Source: Gymnodinialimonas sp. 202GB13-11 (GTDB taxonomy: Bacteria > Pseudomonadota > Alphaproteobacteria > Rhodobacterales > Rhodobacteraceae). Taken from it: a stretch of 64,000 nt of DNA. Positions 37,064 to 46,661 of the stretch are shown here, one piece after another. How positions within the stretch are numbered: position 1 is the first letter of the stretch; every line of letters begins with the position of its first letter. The notes under the pieces are model-generated. The model ran no database searches and was not told where the DNA came from. It saw only the letters and a list, made by a program, of their open reading frames with translations. The stretch lies in NCBI RefSeq assembly GCF_040932485.1, contig NZ_JBFRBH010000001.1, positions 2,294,001-2,358,000 of the forward strand. The letters run 5' to 3'. The position numbers and the translations under genes were made by a program.

Positions 37064-37285
37064 AAGGTCTCCCCCTCGATAGAACACGGTCGTCCGATAC
37101 TGGCCCTTAAGCCGTCACCAACGCCGGGGTCTGAAACCGACGCCTCCTAAGCCAAGGGTAGTGCGGCAAGGGTGGCGTTCAATGAATGGTTGTAATTTTT
37201 TCAACGATTGCCGTTTGGGCCGGGCTGGCCAAGCCAGAACGGACAGGCTAGGCCCTGTGTCCAAGCGGCGGAGAAAGGCGAAGAT

Positions 37286-38245
37286 ATGCGTGCATTTACT
37301 GTCTCGGATCATGGGGTTGCTCCGGCGGTCGTCGATGTGCCTGAACCTTCGCCCGGCCCCGGACAGGTCAAAATCCGCATCAAGGCCTGCGGGTTGAATT
37401 TCGCCGATCTGCTGATGGCCAAAGGCACATATCAGGATACGCCAGCCCTGCCCTTCACGCTTGGTATGGAGATTGCAGGTGTGGTCGAAGCGCAGGGCGA
37501 CGGCGTCACCGCGCCCGCCATTGGGGCCCGCGTGGCCGTTTTCGAGGGCGCAGGCGGCTTGGCCGAGGCCGGTGTCTTTGACGCGGCACGTTGCGTGGTG
37601 ATCCCCGATGAGATGCCGTTCGACCACGCGGCAGGGTTCATCGTTGCCTACGGGACGTCCCACCTCGCACTCACGGATCGCGCCCATCTGAAAGCGGGTG
37701 AGCGTCTGCTGGTTCTGGGTGCCGCTGGCGGTGTGGGCCTAACGGCGGTGGAACTTGGGGCCGCCATGGGGGCCGAGGTCATTGCCGTGGCGCGCGGGGC
37801 GGAGAAGTTGGCGGTCGCCAAGGCGGCGGGTGCGGCCCATGTGCTGGACAGTGATACGGCGGATATCCGGGCCGAGGTGAAGGCGCTTGGCGGGGCGGAT
37901 GTCGTCTACGACGCGGTGGGCGGCGACGGGTTCAAGGCCGCGATGCGCGCAACCAACCCCGGCGGGAGGCTTCTGGTGATCGGGTTCGCCAGTGGCGACA
38001 TCCCGCAAATTCCGGCCAATCATTTGCTGGTCAAGAACATCGACGCCATTGGCTTCTACTGGGGCGGCTACCTGCGGTGGGCGCCGGATCGGCTGGCCAA
38101 AAGCCTTGGGCAGTTGATGGACATGTATCGCGACGGCCAGTTGAAGCCGCATATCGGCGCTGTGCGTCCGTTGGACGAGGCAGGCGAGGCAATGGACCTG
38201 CTGCGGCAGCGCAAGGTCTCCGGCAAGGTTGTCGTCACGATCTAG
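37286..38245 (+). CDS. NADPH:quinone oxidoreductase (MDR family)
   Basis: The 319-residue zinc-free MDR protein starts at MRAFTVSDHG. The CGLNFADLLMAKGTYQ segment and the nucleotide motif VLGAAGGVGLTAVELGAAMGA are typical of quinone reductases that reduce quinones or enones with NADPH. The GKVVVTI end is standard. A longer frame extends 26 codons upstream but is not conserved-looking. It converges on the LysR gene with a strong shared terminator. Confidence 0.9.
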   Translation: MRAFTVSDHGVAPAVVDVPEPSPGPGQVKIRIKACGLNFADLLMAKGTYQDTPALPFTLGMEIAGVVEAQGDGVTAPAIGARVAVFEGAGGLAEAGVFDAARCVVIPDEMPFDHAAGFIVAYGTSHLALTDRAHLKAGERLLVLGAAGGVGLTAVELGAAMGAEVIAVARGAEKLAVAKAAGAAHVLDSDTADIRAEVKALGGADVVYDAVGGDGFKAAMRATNPGGRLLVIGFASGDIPQIPANHLLVKNIDAIGFYWGGYLRWAPDRLAKSLGQLMDMYRDGQLKPHIGAVRPLDEAGEAMDLLRQRKVSGKVVVTI

Positions 38246-38253
38246 GCGCGCGC

Positions 38254-38294
38254 GGAAATCTCAAGATTTCCACTCGAAAAACGGCCGTTTTTCG
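38254..38294. terminator. Bidirectional terminator between convergent genes
   Basis: Two stems lie between the quinone reductase stop and the LysR stop. One is GGAAATC-TCAA-GATTTCC (38254-38271). The other is a perfect 20-base palindrome CGAAAAACGGCCGTTTTTCG (38275-38294), which ends in a U run on both strands. Confidence 0.8.
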
Positions 38295-38300
38295 GCCCGC

Positions 38301-39155
38301 TCACATAGCCCGGTACGACTGGCGCAGGAAATCCACGAGGGAATCGAGCGGCTCCGTCCGCTTCAACTCGCTCCGGTACATGTTGATCTGGATGCGCGGC
38401 AGCGCGGGCAATGCGCCGTTATGTTCGATCTTCTCGGCATAGGGCGATTCCGTGCCTTCGATGATCGCATGAACCGCAAGATCGGCGCTGACCGTGGCCT
38501 CCACGGTGCGGATCGAGTCGGCCTCAACGGCCATTTCCCAACTGATCCCGGCCGCATCCAGCGCCGATAATGCCGGGCCACGGAAGATGCACGCATCCTC
38601 CAACGCCAGCCGCAAGGGCCGCTGCCGCCACATCTGCCCGTTCTGCGCACCAACCCAGACCATGGGCCGTTCCAGCAGCGTCTCACCGCCTCGGTCCAGA
38701 TCCTCTTCCGTGGTCAGGATCACATCGATTTCGCCCCGCGCAAAGGCGGCTTTGAGGTTGATTGTGCCCATCGACAGAAGCTGCACTTTCATTCGCGGAA
38801 AGGCCTTGTTGAAGCGTTGCAGCACTTCCGGAATGGCGGGGTAGACGACATCGTGGGGAACGCCGAGGGAAATCTCGCCCTCATATTCCTTGGCCGTCAG
38901 CCGCCCCAGCACCTCATCATTCAACTCAAGCATTCGGCGCGCGTAGCTCAGCATCTGCTCACCCGCGCCGGTCAGGTTCAGCTTGCGTTCGGCGCGGTTG
39001 AACAGGGCCACATCCAGCGCCTCTTCCAAACGCTTGAGCTGCATCGAGACCGCCGATTGCGTGAGGTTCAGAAAGCCCGAGGCTTTCGTGACACCGCCCG
39101 CATCCACAACCGCCACAAAGGCGCGGAGCGAGGTGAGGTCGAGGTTCCGGGGCAT
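38301..39155 (-). CDS. LysR-family regulator
   Basis: The 284-residue protein has an N-terminal HTH (TKASGFLNLTQSAVSMQLKRLEEAL) and a C-terminal periplasmic-binding-like effector domain. MPRNLDLTSLRAFVAVVDAGG is the common opening of this subgroup. It is divergent from the DUF1127 gene, with 123 bases between starts. The neighbouring small protein may be its target. Confidence 0.92.
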   Translation of the reverse strand: MPRNLDLTSLRAFVAVVDAGGVTKASGFLNLTQSAVSMQLKRLEEALDVALFNRAERKLNLTGAGEQMLSYARRMLELNDEVLGRLTAKEYEGEISLGVPHDVVYPAIPEVLQRFNKAFPRMKVQLLSMGTINLKAAFARGEIDVILTTEEDLDRGGETLLERPMVWVGAQNGQMWRQRPLRLALEDACIFRGPALSALDAAGISWEMAVEADSIRTVEATVSADLAVHAIIEGTESPYAEKIEHNGALPALPRIQINMYRSELKRTEPLDSLVDFLRQSYRAM

Positions 39156-39278
39156 CCATCAATCTCCGTGATGTTAAGCTTCACAATCATTCACTATCAA
39201 AATGTAATCTACCGGTCCATACATCACATATCGAAATGAACTCTCCCCATTTCGTCACAAACGCTGAAAGGAAAGCAA

Positions 39279-39503
39279 ATGGCTGATCTATCCCTGTCCC
39301 GTCCCCATATCGGTTGCAGTGCAAAGACTGCGCCAGAGGTCCGCCTGACCGTCTTTCAGCGGATTTTTGGCGTGTGGCGTCAGCGCCAACACCTCGACCG
39401 GCTCGACGCCCATATGCGCCGCGATATCGGCGTAACGGACGCCCAAATCCACCGCGAGGTGGAACGCCCGATCTGGGATGTACCCACAACTTGGCGGCTT
39501 TGA
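39279..39503 (+). CDS. DUF1127 (YjiS-like) small protein
   Basis: The 74-residue protein has the central domain GVWRQRQHLDRLDAHMRRDIGVT typical of DUF1127. Small Arg-rich proteins of this type occur widely in alphaproteobacteria, and some affect RNA turnover and phosphate or carbon metabolism. A GAAAGGAAAG ribosome site precedes the ATG. It is divergent from LysR. Confidence 0.88.
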   Translation: MADLSLSRPHIGCSAKTAPEVRLTVFQRIFGVWRQRQHLDRLDAHMRRDIGVTDAQIHREVERPIWDVPTTWRL

Positions 39504-39525
39504 GGGCGCCTCATAGCAAAAAACT

Positions 39526-39556
39526 ATCGGTCCTTGTGGTTTCCATAGGGACCGAT
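39526..39556. other. Long hairpin upstream of the Bax-inhibitor-like gene
   Basis: ATCGGTCC (39526-39533) pairs with GGACCGAT (39549-39556). The inner stem TGTGG-TTT-CCATA makes an almost continuous 14-pair stem with a three-base loop. On the minus strand it is followed by AGTTTTTTGC, like a terminator, yet no minus-strand gene ends here. On the plus strand it would end the DUF1127 transcript without a U run. Confidence 0.45.
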
Positions 39557-39636
39557 TGCTTGAAAAAGCCCCCCGCGTCACCGATATTCTCCCGTGAAGG
39601 GCCCTTTCCGGGCCTTGCCTGATTTTGGAGGACCAA

Positions 39637-40395
39637 ATGGCTGAATATCAGACGATGCGCTCCCAGGGCATGGCGACCTCCGCCGCGGAGATCGACGCCG
39701 GCCTGCGCGCGCACATGAACAAAGTCTACGGGACCATGTCGATTGGTCTGCTGGTGACCTTTGCGGTGGCTTGGGCTTTTGGCTCGAACCCGGCGCTGCT
39801 GTCGATCCTGAATGATCCTGTCACGCTGCAGCCCACGATCCTTGGCTGGGTCGTGATGTTTGCCCCGCTTGCCATGATCTTCGCGTTTGGCGCAATCATC
39901 ACGCGCGCGTCCGCGGCTGCGGCGCAAGTGTTCTTCTACGTCTTTTCCGCCGTCATGGGGGCTTCGATCGCGTACATCTTCGCGGTCTACACCGGCGCGT
40001 CGATTGTGCAGAGCTTCCTGGCCACGGCCGTCGCTTTCGCCTCACTTAGCCTTTGGGGCTATGTGACGAAGAAGGACATCTCCGGCTGGGGTGCGTTCCT
40101 GATCATGGGCCTGATTGGTGGTATCGTGCTGATGGTAATCTCGCTGGTCATGAGCGCCTTCTTCGGCATCGTGATCCCGGGCTTCGACATCGCAATCTCG
40201 CTGATGCTGCTGCTCGTGTTTGCTGGCCTCACCGCCTATCACACGCAGACGATCAAGCAGGACTACATCGACCATGCACAATATGGCGACACCGAGTGGC
40301 TTCAGAAATCCGCCATCATGGGCGCGCTGAACCTCTACATGTCGTTCATCAACATGTTCCTGATCATCCTCAGCTTCCTCGGCAATCGCGAGTAA
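39637..40395 (+). CDS. Bax inhibitor-1/YccA-family membrane protein
   Basis: The 252-residue protein has seven hydrophobic helices after a 30-residue soluble N-terminus (AEIDAGLRAHMNKVYGTMSIG). Family signatures include SYIFAVYTG-like IAYIFAVYTGASIVQSF and GALNLYMSFINMFLIILSFLG at the end. Members are inner-membrane proteins thought to modulate ion leak or proteolysis (YccA binds FtsH). GGAGGA lies five bases before the ATG. A classic terminator follows. Confidence 0.93.
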   Translation: MAEYQTMRSQGMATSAAEIDAGLRAHMNKVYGTMSIGLLVTFAVAWAFGSNPALLSILNDPVTLQPTILGWVVMFAPLAMIFAFGAIITRASAAAAQVFFYVFSAVMGASIAYIFAVYTGASIVQSFLATAVAFASLSLWGYVTKKDISGWGAFLIMGLIGGIVLMVISLVMSAFFGIVIPGFDIAISLMLLLVFAGLTAYHTQTIKQDYIDHAQYGDTEWLQKSAIMGALNLYMSFINMFLIILSFLGNRE

Positions 40396-40417
40396 GTCTG
40401 CGGAAATCTGATACCAA

Positions 40418-40445
40418 AGGGCCGGGTCTTCCCCGGCCCTTTTTT
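40418..40445 (+). terminator. Terminator of the Bax-inhibitor-like gene
   Basis: AGGGCCGGG-TCTTC-CCCGGCCCT forms a nine-base perfect stem (40418-40440) and runs into TTTTT. It lies 22 bases after the stop codon. Confidence 0.93.
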
Positions 40446-40583
40446 GTTGCAAGGGTCCTGCCGCAATGGCACGGTCGACCCACGGGGCAGCGGCGCCCCG
40501 TCAGGCCCCCGACCAACCGGATTTCCAAGGGCCCAAGGCTTGCGAATGCGACGCTTTGGACGATCCGGAGGAAGGGCCAGAAC

Positions 40584-41225
40584 ATGCCCGCACAGTTTCC
40601 CAAAATCACGCCCCTTGAGGCGCTTGCCGCCATGGCCAGCGACACCGCCCCAACCCTGCTGGACGTGCGGCTGCCAGAAGACCAAGACGGCACCCGCATC
40701 CTCGGTGCAGTCGCTGTCCCTTACGAGGATGTGGCGCAACAAGCCGCGCTCTGCCCACACGGGGCCATCGTCATCTGCCACAAAGGCCTCAAGATCAGTG
40801 CCGGGGCCACCGCTCGCCTGAACCTGCACCGTGTGACGGCGCAACGCCTCAGCGGCGGCCATATCGGCTGGGACGCGGCGGGCCTGCCGGTGACACAAAC
40901 CGACAGCCCGGCAATAATCGCAGGCCCGCTCGAGTCCAACGCAGAAGACGCTCTGGCGCTTTGGGCCGCCTGCCGCTTCATCGCCCCCCAAGCGGAGGTG
41001 CTGGAAGTGCCTCGCGCCTACTTGGACGGCGTGTGCGCCCGGTTCAACGCCAGCCAAGCACTGCCTTTGCCCGCCATACCCGGCCTCTCCGCGCTGGCTA
41101 ACAGTCTCGATACCATCACACTCGCCCTGCACGCGGCCCCGCCCTCCGCACTCTTCCCCACCTTCGACCTCGCCTTTCGCGGGGCCTTACGCCATGAAAT
41201 GGCCATGCAAGAGGTCCGGGCATGA
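40584..41225 (+). CDS. Rhodanese plus chromate-resistance-type domain protein
   Basis: The 213-residue protein follows GGAGGAAGGG. The N-terminal rhodanese-like domain (about 5-100) has LLDVRLPED and an active-site loop VICHKGLKISAG with the cysteine. The C-terminal part (about 110-213), LWAACRFIAPQAEVLEVPRAYLD, resembles the ChrB C-terminal Chrome_Resist domain in shortened form. It overlaps the chrA start (ATGA), so it belongs to chromate handling. Whether it senses, binds or reduces oxyanions is not known. Confidence 0.8.
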   Translation: MPAQFPKITPLEALAAMASDTAPTLLDVRLPEDQDGTRILGAVAVPYEDVAQQAALCPHGAIVICHKGLKISAGATARLNLHRVTAQRLSGGHIGWDAAGLPVTQTDSPAIIAGPLESNAEDALALWAACRFIAPQAEVLEVPRAYLDGVCARFNASQALPLPAIPGLSALANSLDTITLALHAAPPSALFPTFDLAFRGALRHEMAMQEVRA

Positions 41226-42442
41226 GCACAGCATCCCTTTCCCAGATGATCCGCGTCTTCGGGCGCATCGGTCTGCTGTCGTTCGGCGGGCCTGCCGCCC
41301 AGATTGCCCTGATGCATAAGGAGTTGGTCGAAGACCGCCACTGGCTGACCGAGCGGCAATACCTCAATGCGCTCAGCTTCTGCATGTTGCTGCCGGGTCC
41401 GGAGGCGATGCAGCTGGCGACTTACGCAGGCTGGCGGATGCGCGGCACACTTGGCGGGCTGATCGCGGGGCTGTTATTCGTGCTGCCCGGTGCCGCCGTG
41501 ATCCTCGCGCTGGCCTCCGCCTACGCGGCCTACGGAACAGTTCCATGGGTCGCAGCCGCCTTTCTCGGCATCAAGGCAACCGTCATCGTTATCGTCCTAC
41601 AGGCGCTACTGAAAGTCTCCGCCAAGGCGCTCAAAAACGCCATGGCCTATGCCCTCGCCGTCGCGGCCTTCGCAGCCATCTTCGCCCTCGGCATCCCTTT
41701 TCCTTTCCTCATCGCCGCCGCCGCACTGATCGGTGCGATGACCATGCAGGGGGATACATCTGAAGCCCCCACCATCACCGTCTCTGCCACACGCACGTTT
41801 GGCACCATAGCGCTGTGGGGTACGTTCTGGCTCGCCCCCCTCCTCGGCCTGTGGCTGTTCGCCCCAGCCCTCCTCGCGGACATCGCCACCTTCTTCTCTA
41901 CACTCGCCATCGTCACCTTCGGCGGGGCCTATGCGGTGCTGGCCTACATGGTCCAGGAGGTCGTGCAGGGATACGGCTGGCTGACCACCGACCAGATGAT
42001 GGATGCGCTGGGGCTGGCCGAAACCACGCCCGGACCGCTGATCCTTGTGACGCAATTCGTAGGCTTTCTGGCAGGCGAACAAGCGGGCGGCTGGGGGATG
42101 GGTCTGCTGGCCGCGCTGGTCACGCTCTGGGTCACATTCACCCCCTGCTTCCTGTGGATTTTCGCGGGCGCCCCATACGTGGAATGGATCGCCACCCGCC
42201 CCCGCCTGACCGGCGCACTGTCCGGCATCACCGCAGCGGTCGTAGGCGTCATCGCCAACCTCTCTGTCTGGTTCGCCCTCAATGTCTGGTTCACCGGGGG
42301 CACGTTCACCCTTTCAGCGCTCGACCTACGCGCCCTCGCCCTCTCAGCGCTGGCCGCCGTCTTGCTCGTATGGCGCAAATGGGACCTGCTGATCGTGCTG
42401 CCAATCATGGCAGCGGCAGGGATCGGCATATCTGTGATTTGA
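41222..42442 (+). CDS. chrA: Chromate transporter ChrA
   Basis: The 406-residue long-form ChrA has two homologous halves of about 190 residues. Half one begins FGRIGLLSFGGPAAQIALMHKELVE and contains LPGPEAMQLATYAGW. Half two has VTFGGAYAVLAYMVQEVV and ETTPGPLILVTQFVGFLAG. The FGGP and PGP motifs are the CHR family signature. It is an inner-membrane chromate/sulfate exporter. The start overlaps the preceding rhodanese-type gene. Confidence 0.95.
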   Translation: MSTASLSQMIRVFGRIGLLSFGGPAAQIALMHKELVEDRHWLTERQYLNALSFCMLLPGPEAMQLATYAGWRMRGTLGGLIAGLLFVLPGAAVILALASAYAAYGTVPWVAAAFLGIKATVIVIVLQALLKVSAKALKNAMAYALAVAAFAAIFALGIPFPFLIAAAALIGAMTMQGDTSEAPTITVSATRTFGTIALWGTFWLAPLLGLWLFAPALLADIATFFSTLAIVTFGGAYAVLAYMVQEVVQGYGWLTTDQMMDALGLAETTPGPLILVTQFVGFLAGEQAGGWGMGLLAALVTLWVTFTPCFLWIFAGAPYVEWIATRPRLTGALSGITAAVVGVIANLSVWFALNVWFTGGTFTLSALDLRALALSALAAVLLVWRKWDLLIVLPIMAAAGIGISVI

Positions 42443-42543
42443 GGTGTTGACTCGGGGCACCACGCCGGTAAAAGGCGCGTCTCTACCAGACGTTCGCGAG
42501 TGCGGCCCGGTGCCGCCCGCCCCGACTTTGCAGGAGCCTGACC

Positions 42544-42711
42544 ATGGCGAAGCCAACCACAATTAAAATCCGCCTCAACTCGTCCGCCGGTACGGGCCAC
42601 TTCTACGTGACCAAAAAGAACGCGCGCACGATGACCGAGAAGATGGTCGTACGAAAGTACGATCCCGTTGCGCGGAAGCATGTCGAATACAAGGAAGGCA
42701 AGATCAAGTAA
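42544..42711 (+). CDS. rpmG: 50S ribosomal protein L33
   Basis: The 55-residue protein begins [20 protein letters not shown] and ends with [27 protein letters not shown] is the L33 signature. No zinc cysteine pairs are present, so this is the C-minus form typical of proteobacteria. CAGGAG precedes the ATG and a strong terminator follows. Confidence 0.98.
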   Translation: MAKPTTIKIRLNSSAGTGHFYVTKKNARTMTEKMVVRKYDPVARKHVEYKEGKIK

Positions 42712-42735
42712 GATCCCCCCGTTCCAAAGACCGAC

Positions 42736-42775
42736 AAAAGGCCGCGCCGAGCAATCGACGCGGCCTTTTCTTTTG
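42736..42775 (+). terminator. rpmG terminator
   Basis: AAAAGGCCGCG (42736-42746) pairs with CGCGGCCTTTT (42759-42769) over a 12-base loop, followed by CTTTTG. Confidence 0.9.
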
Positions 42776-42816
42776 CTCTGGCGACAGAGCGGCCCAACAA
42801 ACAGGAGGACAGGGCC

Positions 42817-43323
42817 ATGGTTGAAGAGATCGTCATAAGAACCACCAGCGGGGCCGACCTGCCCGCCATCGACGCGCTTCTGGCTGCGTCCTACCCGGTG
42901 CTTCTGAAACCCGACTACCCGCCGTCGGTTCTCGTCACCTGCCTGCCCCTGATCACCCGCGCACGACCGGAATTGCTCCGCTGTGGCTCCTACTACATGG
43001 CCGAGGATGAAAACGGCAAAGCGCTGGCGGCAGGCGGCTGGACCCACGGTGCGCCGCAAGGCGGTGTCGGCCCCCGCGATGTGGGCCATATCCGCCACGT
43101 CGTCACGCACCCGGACGCGACACGAAAGGGCCTCGCCCGCTCGATCCTACAGCGCAGCTTCGGTGCGGCGAAGGCGTCGGGCGTGCGTTGGATGATGTGC
43201 CAGTCGACCCGCACGGCCGAGCCCTTCTACACCGCCATGGGTTTCCAGCGGCGCGGCGAGATCGACATTCTCCTGCGCCCCGGCATCGCCTTCCCGGCGG
43301 TCGAAATGATCCGCGCGCTCTGA
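42817..43323 (+). CDS. GNAT-family N-acetyltransferase
   Basis: The 168-residue protein has the acetyl-CoA-binding pattern VVTHPDATRKGLARSILQRSF near residue 100 and MMCQSTRTAEPFYTAMGFQR near residue 130. CAGGAGG precedes the ATG. The substrate is unknown. It ends before a convergent metallo-hydrolase gene. Confidence 0.9.
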   Translation: MVEEIVIRTTSGADLPAIDALLAASYPVLLKPDYPPSVLVTCLPLITRARPELLRCGSYYMAEDENGKALAAGGWTHGAPQGGVGPRDVGHIRHVVTHPDATRKGLARSILQRSFGAAKASGVRWMMCQSTRTAEPFYTAMGFQRRGEIDILLRPGIAFPAVEMIRAL

Positions 43324-43401
43324 CTCGCATCAGCGCAGCGGATCCCCGGCGCCGCGCGGACCTCTCCCCCGCGCGGCGCCCCATCTTCCGTTATCCCAAC
43401 C

Positions 43402-44094
43402 CTAGAGCTCGACCGTTTCCATCACCTCCGGGTCCAACACCCGCACGCCCGGCAACGCCGCCTTCAACGGCTCAGCCGACTGCTCCAACAACGGAAACGT
43501 CTTGTAGTGAACCGGGATCACCGTCTCGAACCGGAACAGCTTTGAGGCCGCATAAGCCGCCCGATTCATATCCATCGTGAAATGCCCGCCAGCGCACAGG
43601 ATCCCAATCTCGGGCGCATGAATACCCTGCAACACCGACATATCGGCCATCACGTCCGTATCTCCCGATACGTAGACGCACCGCCCCTCGCCCTCGATCA
43701 TGTACCCAGCCGGGTCGCCCGCATTGTACATCCGTCCATTATGGGTCAGCGACGAGGAATGGGCGGCATTCACCATTGTCACGGCCACCTCTCCAATCCG
43801 AACGGTGCCGCCCTTGTTGAACCCAACCGTTTCAACTCCATGAACCTCCGCCAGAAACCCGGCCAATTCGACGATGCCGTAAAGCGTCACGCCCAGTTCC
43901 TTCGCCATCTCCGCCACACCCTCGGCATGATCAAAATGGCCGTGGGTCAGCAAGATCGCTGTCACCCCCTCCAAAGCCTCCGCCCGCCGTTCATCAGGGA
44001 AGGACGGATTACCCTCCAACCACGGATCGATCAGCAGGACCTCGCCGCCGATCTCCAACCGCACGCTCGCATGGCCCAACCATGTGTATTTCAT
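43402..44094 (-). CDS. Metal-dependent hydrolase, UPF0173 (metallo-beta-lactamase fold)
   Basis: The 230-residue protein opens with MKYTWLGHASVRLEIGGEVL and contains the metal motif LTHGHFDHAEG, HSSSLTHNGRMYNAGDPAGYM, YVSGDTDVMADM and the late histidine in VIPVHYKTFPLL. This is the UPF0173/UlaG-like group of MBL hydrolases. The substrate is unknown. It is divergent from gatC. Confidence 0.93.
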   Translation of the reverse strand: MKYTWLGHASVRLEIGGEVLLIDPWLEGNPSFPDERRAEALEGVTAILLTHGHFDHAEGVAEMAKELGVTLYGIVELAGFLAEVHGVETVGFNKGGTVRIGEVAVTMVNAAHSSSLTHNGRMYNAGDPAGYMIEGEGRCVYVSGDTDVMADMSVLQGIHAPEIGILCAGGHFTMDMNRAAYAASKLFRFETVIPVHYKTFPLLEQSAEPLKAALPGVRVLDPEVMETVEL

Positions 44095-44216
44095 CGCTCA
44101 TCTCCCTATTTCCGCACCCTTCCAGCCTAGCCCGCCCGCCCAACGGCGCAACCACGCTTGAAGCCCCCGCGCGCCGCCGCTAAACCCGGCCCGTTCTGTC
44201 AAAGGATAAACCGCTT

Positions 44217-44504
44217 ATGTCCATCGATACCGCCACCGCCGCCAAGGTCGCGAAACTGGCCCGGATCAAAGTCGAAGAGGCCGAGCTTCCGGCCCTCGCT
44301 CAGGAATTCAACGCCATCCTCGGCTTCATCGAGCAACTCGAAGAAGTCGATTTCGAAGGCGTGGAACCGATGGTGTCGGTCACGCCGCAACGCCTGAAAC
44401 GGCGCGAGGATGTGGTCACCGATGGCGACCAGCCCGCCAAGGTGCTGTCCAACGCGCCCGACGCGCGCGAAGGCTTTTTCTCGGTCCCGAAGGTGGTGGA
44501 ATAA
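44217..44504 (+). CDS. gatC: Asp/Glu-tRNA amidotransferase subunit C
   Basis: The 95-residue GatC begins [20 protein letters not shown] and contains [18 protein letters not shown] and the final [11 protein letters not shown]. It stabilises GatA on GatB for the transamidation of mischarged Glu-tRNA(Gln) or Asp-tRNA(Asn). The stop overlaps the gatA start (TAATG). Confidence 0.97.
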   Translation: MSIDTATAAKVAKLARIKVEEAELPALAQEFNAILGFIEQLEEVDFEGVEPMVSVTPQRLKRREDVVTDGDQPAKVLSNAPDAREGFFSVPKVVE

Positions 44505-45988
44505 TGTCTGATCTGAACAAACTGACCATCGCCGAGGCCCGCGACGCGCTGCGCAAGGGCGACGTGACCTCCGTTGAACTGACCGAAGCCTGCCTCACGG
44601 CCATCGACGCAGCCGACGCGCTTGGCGCGTTTGCTCACAAAACGCCCGAACTTGCCATGGACCGCGCCAAGGCGGCGGACGCGCGCATCAAGGCGGGCGA
44701 TGCGCCCGACATGTGCGGCATCCCCGTGGGCATCAAGGATCTGTTCTGCACCGAAGGCGTGGCCAGCCAAGCCGCGTCCCGCATCCTTGAAGGATTCAAG
44801 CCGGAATACGAATCGACCGTCTCAGGTAAGCTGCGCGATGCGGGCTCCGTCATGCTCGGCAAGCTGAACATGGACGAATTCGCCATGGGCTCGTCGAACG
44901 AGACCTCGGTCTATGGCAACGCGATCAACCCGTGGCGGTCTGGCAATTCCGACGCCGCGCTGACGCCGGGCGGCTCCTCGGGTGGCTCGGCCTCCGCCGT
45001 GGCTGCGGACCTCTGCCTTGCCGCCACCGGCACAGACACCGGCGGCTCCATCCGCCAACCTGCCGCCTTCACCGGCACCGTGGGCCTCAAGCCCACCTAT
45101 GGCCGCTGCTCACGCTGGGGCATCGTGGCCTTTGCGTCCTCGCTCGATCAAGCGGGGCCGATGACCAAGACGGTCCGCGACACCGCGATCATGGGCGCGG
45201 CGATGATGGGCCATGACCCGAAAGACAGCACATCGGCGGATCTGCCCGTGCCGGATTTCGAGGCGATGTTGACCGGCGATATCAAGGGCAACGTCATTGG
45301 TATTCCAAAGGAATACCGCATGGACGGGATGCCGGACGAGATCGAAAAGCTCTGGGCCGAAGGCACCGCGATGCTGAAAGATGCGGGCGCTGAGATCCGC
45401 GATATCTCGCTGCCGCATACCAAATACGCCCTGCCCGCCTATTACGTGATTGCACCGGCTGAGGCGTCGTCAAATCTCGCTCGTTACGATGGCGTACGCT
45501 TCGGCTACCGGGCCGAGATGGCGCCCGGTGACGGCATCACCGAGATGTACGAAAAAACCCGCGCCGAAGGCTTCGGGGCCGAGGTAAAGCGCCGCGTGAT
45601 GATCGGCACCTACGTGCTGTCGGCAGGCTTCTATGATGCCTACTACAACCGCGCCCGCCGCGTGCGTGCGCTTATCAAGCAGGACTTCGATGACGTCTTC
45701 GCGCAAGGCGTCGACGCGATCCTGACGCCCGCCACACCATCTGCTGCATTTGAATTGGGTAAAGAGGTCAGCGACCCGGTTGAGATGTACCTCAACGACG
45801 TTTTCACCGTGACCGTGAACCTAGCGGGCCTGCCCGGCGTAGCGGTGCCCACGGGCATGGATCGCAACGGCCTGCCCCTTGGCCTGCAGTTGATTGGACG
45901 ACCATGGGAGGAAGGCGAATTGCTCAACACCGCTTATGCGCTGGAATCCGCCGCAGGGTTTGTGGAAAAGCCCGCCCGTTGGTGGTAG
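44504..45988 (+). CDS. gatA: Asp/Glu-tRNA amidotransferase subunit A
   Basis: The 494-residue amidase-signature protein supplies ammonia from glutamine. The Ser-cisSer-Lys triad is visible: lysine in [15 protein letters not shown], the Gly/Ser loop [15 protein letters not shown], and the serine in [12 protein letters not shown]. The length is normal. It is translationally coupled to gatC; gatB is not adjacent, being elsewhere in the genome. Confidence 0.98.
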   Translation: MSDLNKLTIAEARDALRKGDVTSVELTEACLTAIDAADALGAFAHKTPELAMDRAKAADARIKAGDAPDMCGIPVGIKDLFCTEGVASQAASRILEGFKPEYESTVSGKLRDAGSVMLGKLNMDEFAMGSSNETSVYGNAINPWRSGNSDAALTPGGSSGGSASAVAADLCLAATGTDTGGSIRQPAAFTGTVGLKPTYGRCSRWGIVAFASSLDQAGPMTKTVRDTAIMGAAMMGHDPKDSTSADLPVPDFEAMLTGDIKGNVIGIPKEYRMDGMPDEIEKLWAEGTAMLKDAGAEIRDISLPHTKYALPAYYVIAPAEASSNLARYDGVRFGYRAEMAPGDGITEMYEKTRAEGFGAEVKRRVMIGTYVLSAGFYDAYYNRARRVRALIKQDFDDVFAQGVDAILTPATPSAAFELGKEVSDPVEMYLNDVFTVTVNLAGLPGVAVPTGMDRNGLPLGLQLIGRPWEEGELLNTAYALESAAGFVEKPARWW

Positions 45989-46025
45989 GTTGCCCGTCAA
46001 CGAGACGAATGAGGCGAGTAAAGTG

Positions 46026-46661
46026 ATGGTGTCCCCCCGTATTTCAGCAGGTGCTCTGGCATGTGCTCTTCTGGCCCTGGGGGCCTGTGGCGACGTTCCC
46101 AATGACGTGTCTCCGGGTTTGCAGCAGGAAACCAATCTTGGGCCCGTGGGCCAGCGGCCTACCATTGGCCAGATCTCGGCCACCCCGTTCGAGGCCGGTG
46201 AGCCTGCCGCGGCCGGACCGTCCGGTAGCATCGAAAGCATTGCAGCCGGTGCAATTGCCGAAGCGGAACAGTCCGGGTCTACTGGCGGTGGTGGTGTCTT
46301 CGACAATATCCAGCCGCAAAATGCAGCCGATGCACTTCCCCCGCCGATCATCCCGCGCGTGGCCGCCTTTGCAATCCGCACGACCCACGCGCCGGGCCAA
46401 CGCCAATGGCGACGCAACCCGTTCCGCCGCAACAATGGCGCCGATTGCGCAAGCTATGAGAGCCGCGATTTGGCGCAGGACGCCTTCCTGCGCGAAGGCG
46501 GGCCGGAACGCGATCCGATGGGCCTCGACCCCGACGGCGACGGCTTTGTCTGTGGCTTTGATCCCGCCGGCTATCGCTCAGACGCGGCTGCCGCCAACGC
46601 GCCGGAGCCGATCCCGCAATTCGGTGATCCGCTAGAAGCGCCTGTCGAACCTGCAAATTGA
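46026..46661 (+). CDS. Lipoprotein with excalibur-like calcium-binding domain
   Basis: The 211-residue protein has a signal peptide with lipobox ALLALGAC (lipidated Cys near residue 21). A disordered Pro/Ala/Ser/Gly-rich middle follows, then a C-terminal excalibur-type module at about 145-190: NGADCASYESRDLAQDAF through GLDPDGDGFVCGFDPA, with the DPDGDG calcium loop flanked by two cysteines. It is probably anchored in a membrane facing the periplasm. The tail is Pro-rich. It overlaps the amidase gene, which suggests a cell-wall link. Confidence 0.83.
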   Translation: MVSPRISAGALACALLALGACGDVPNDVSPGLQQETNLGPVGQRPTIGQISATPFEAGEPAAAGPSGSIESIAAGAIAEAEQSGSTGGGGVFDNIQPQNAADALPPPIIPRVAAFAIRTTHAPGQRQWRRNPFRRNNGADCASYESRDLAQDAFLREGGPERDPMGLDPDGDGFVCGFDPAGYRSDAAAANAPEPIPQFGDPLEAPVEPAN

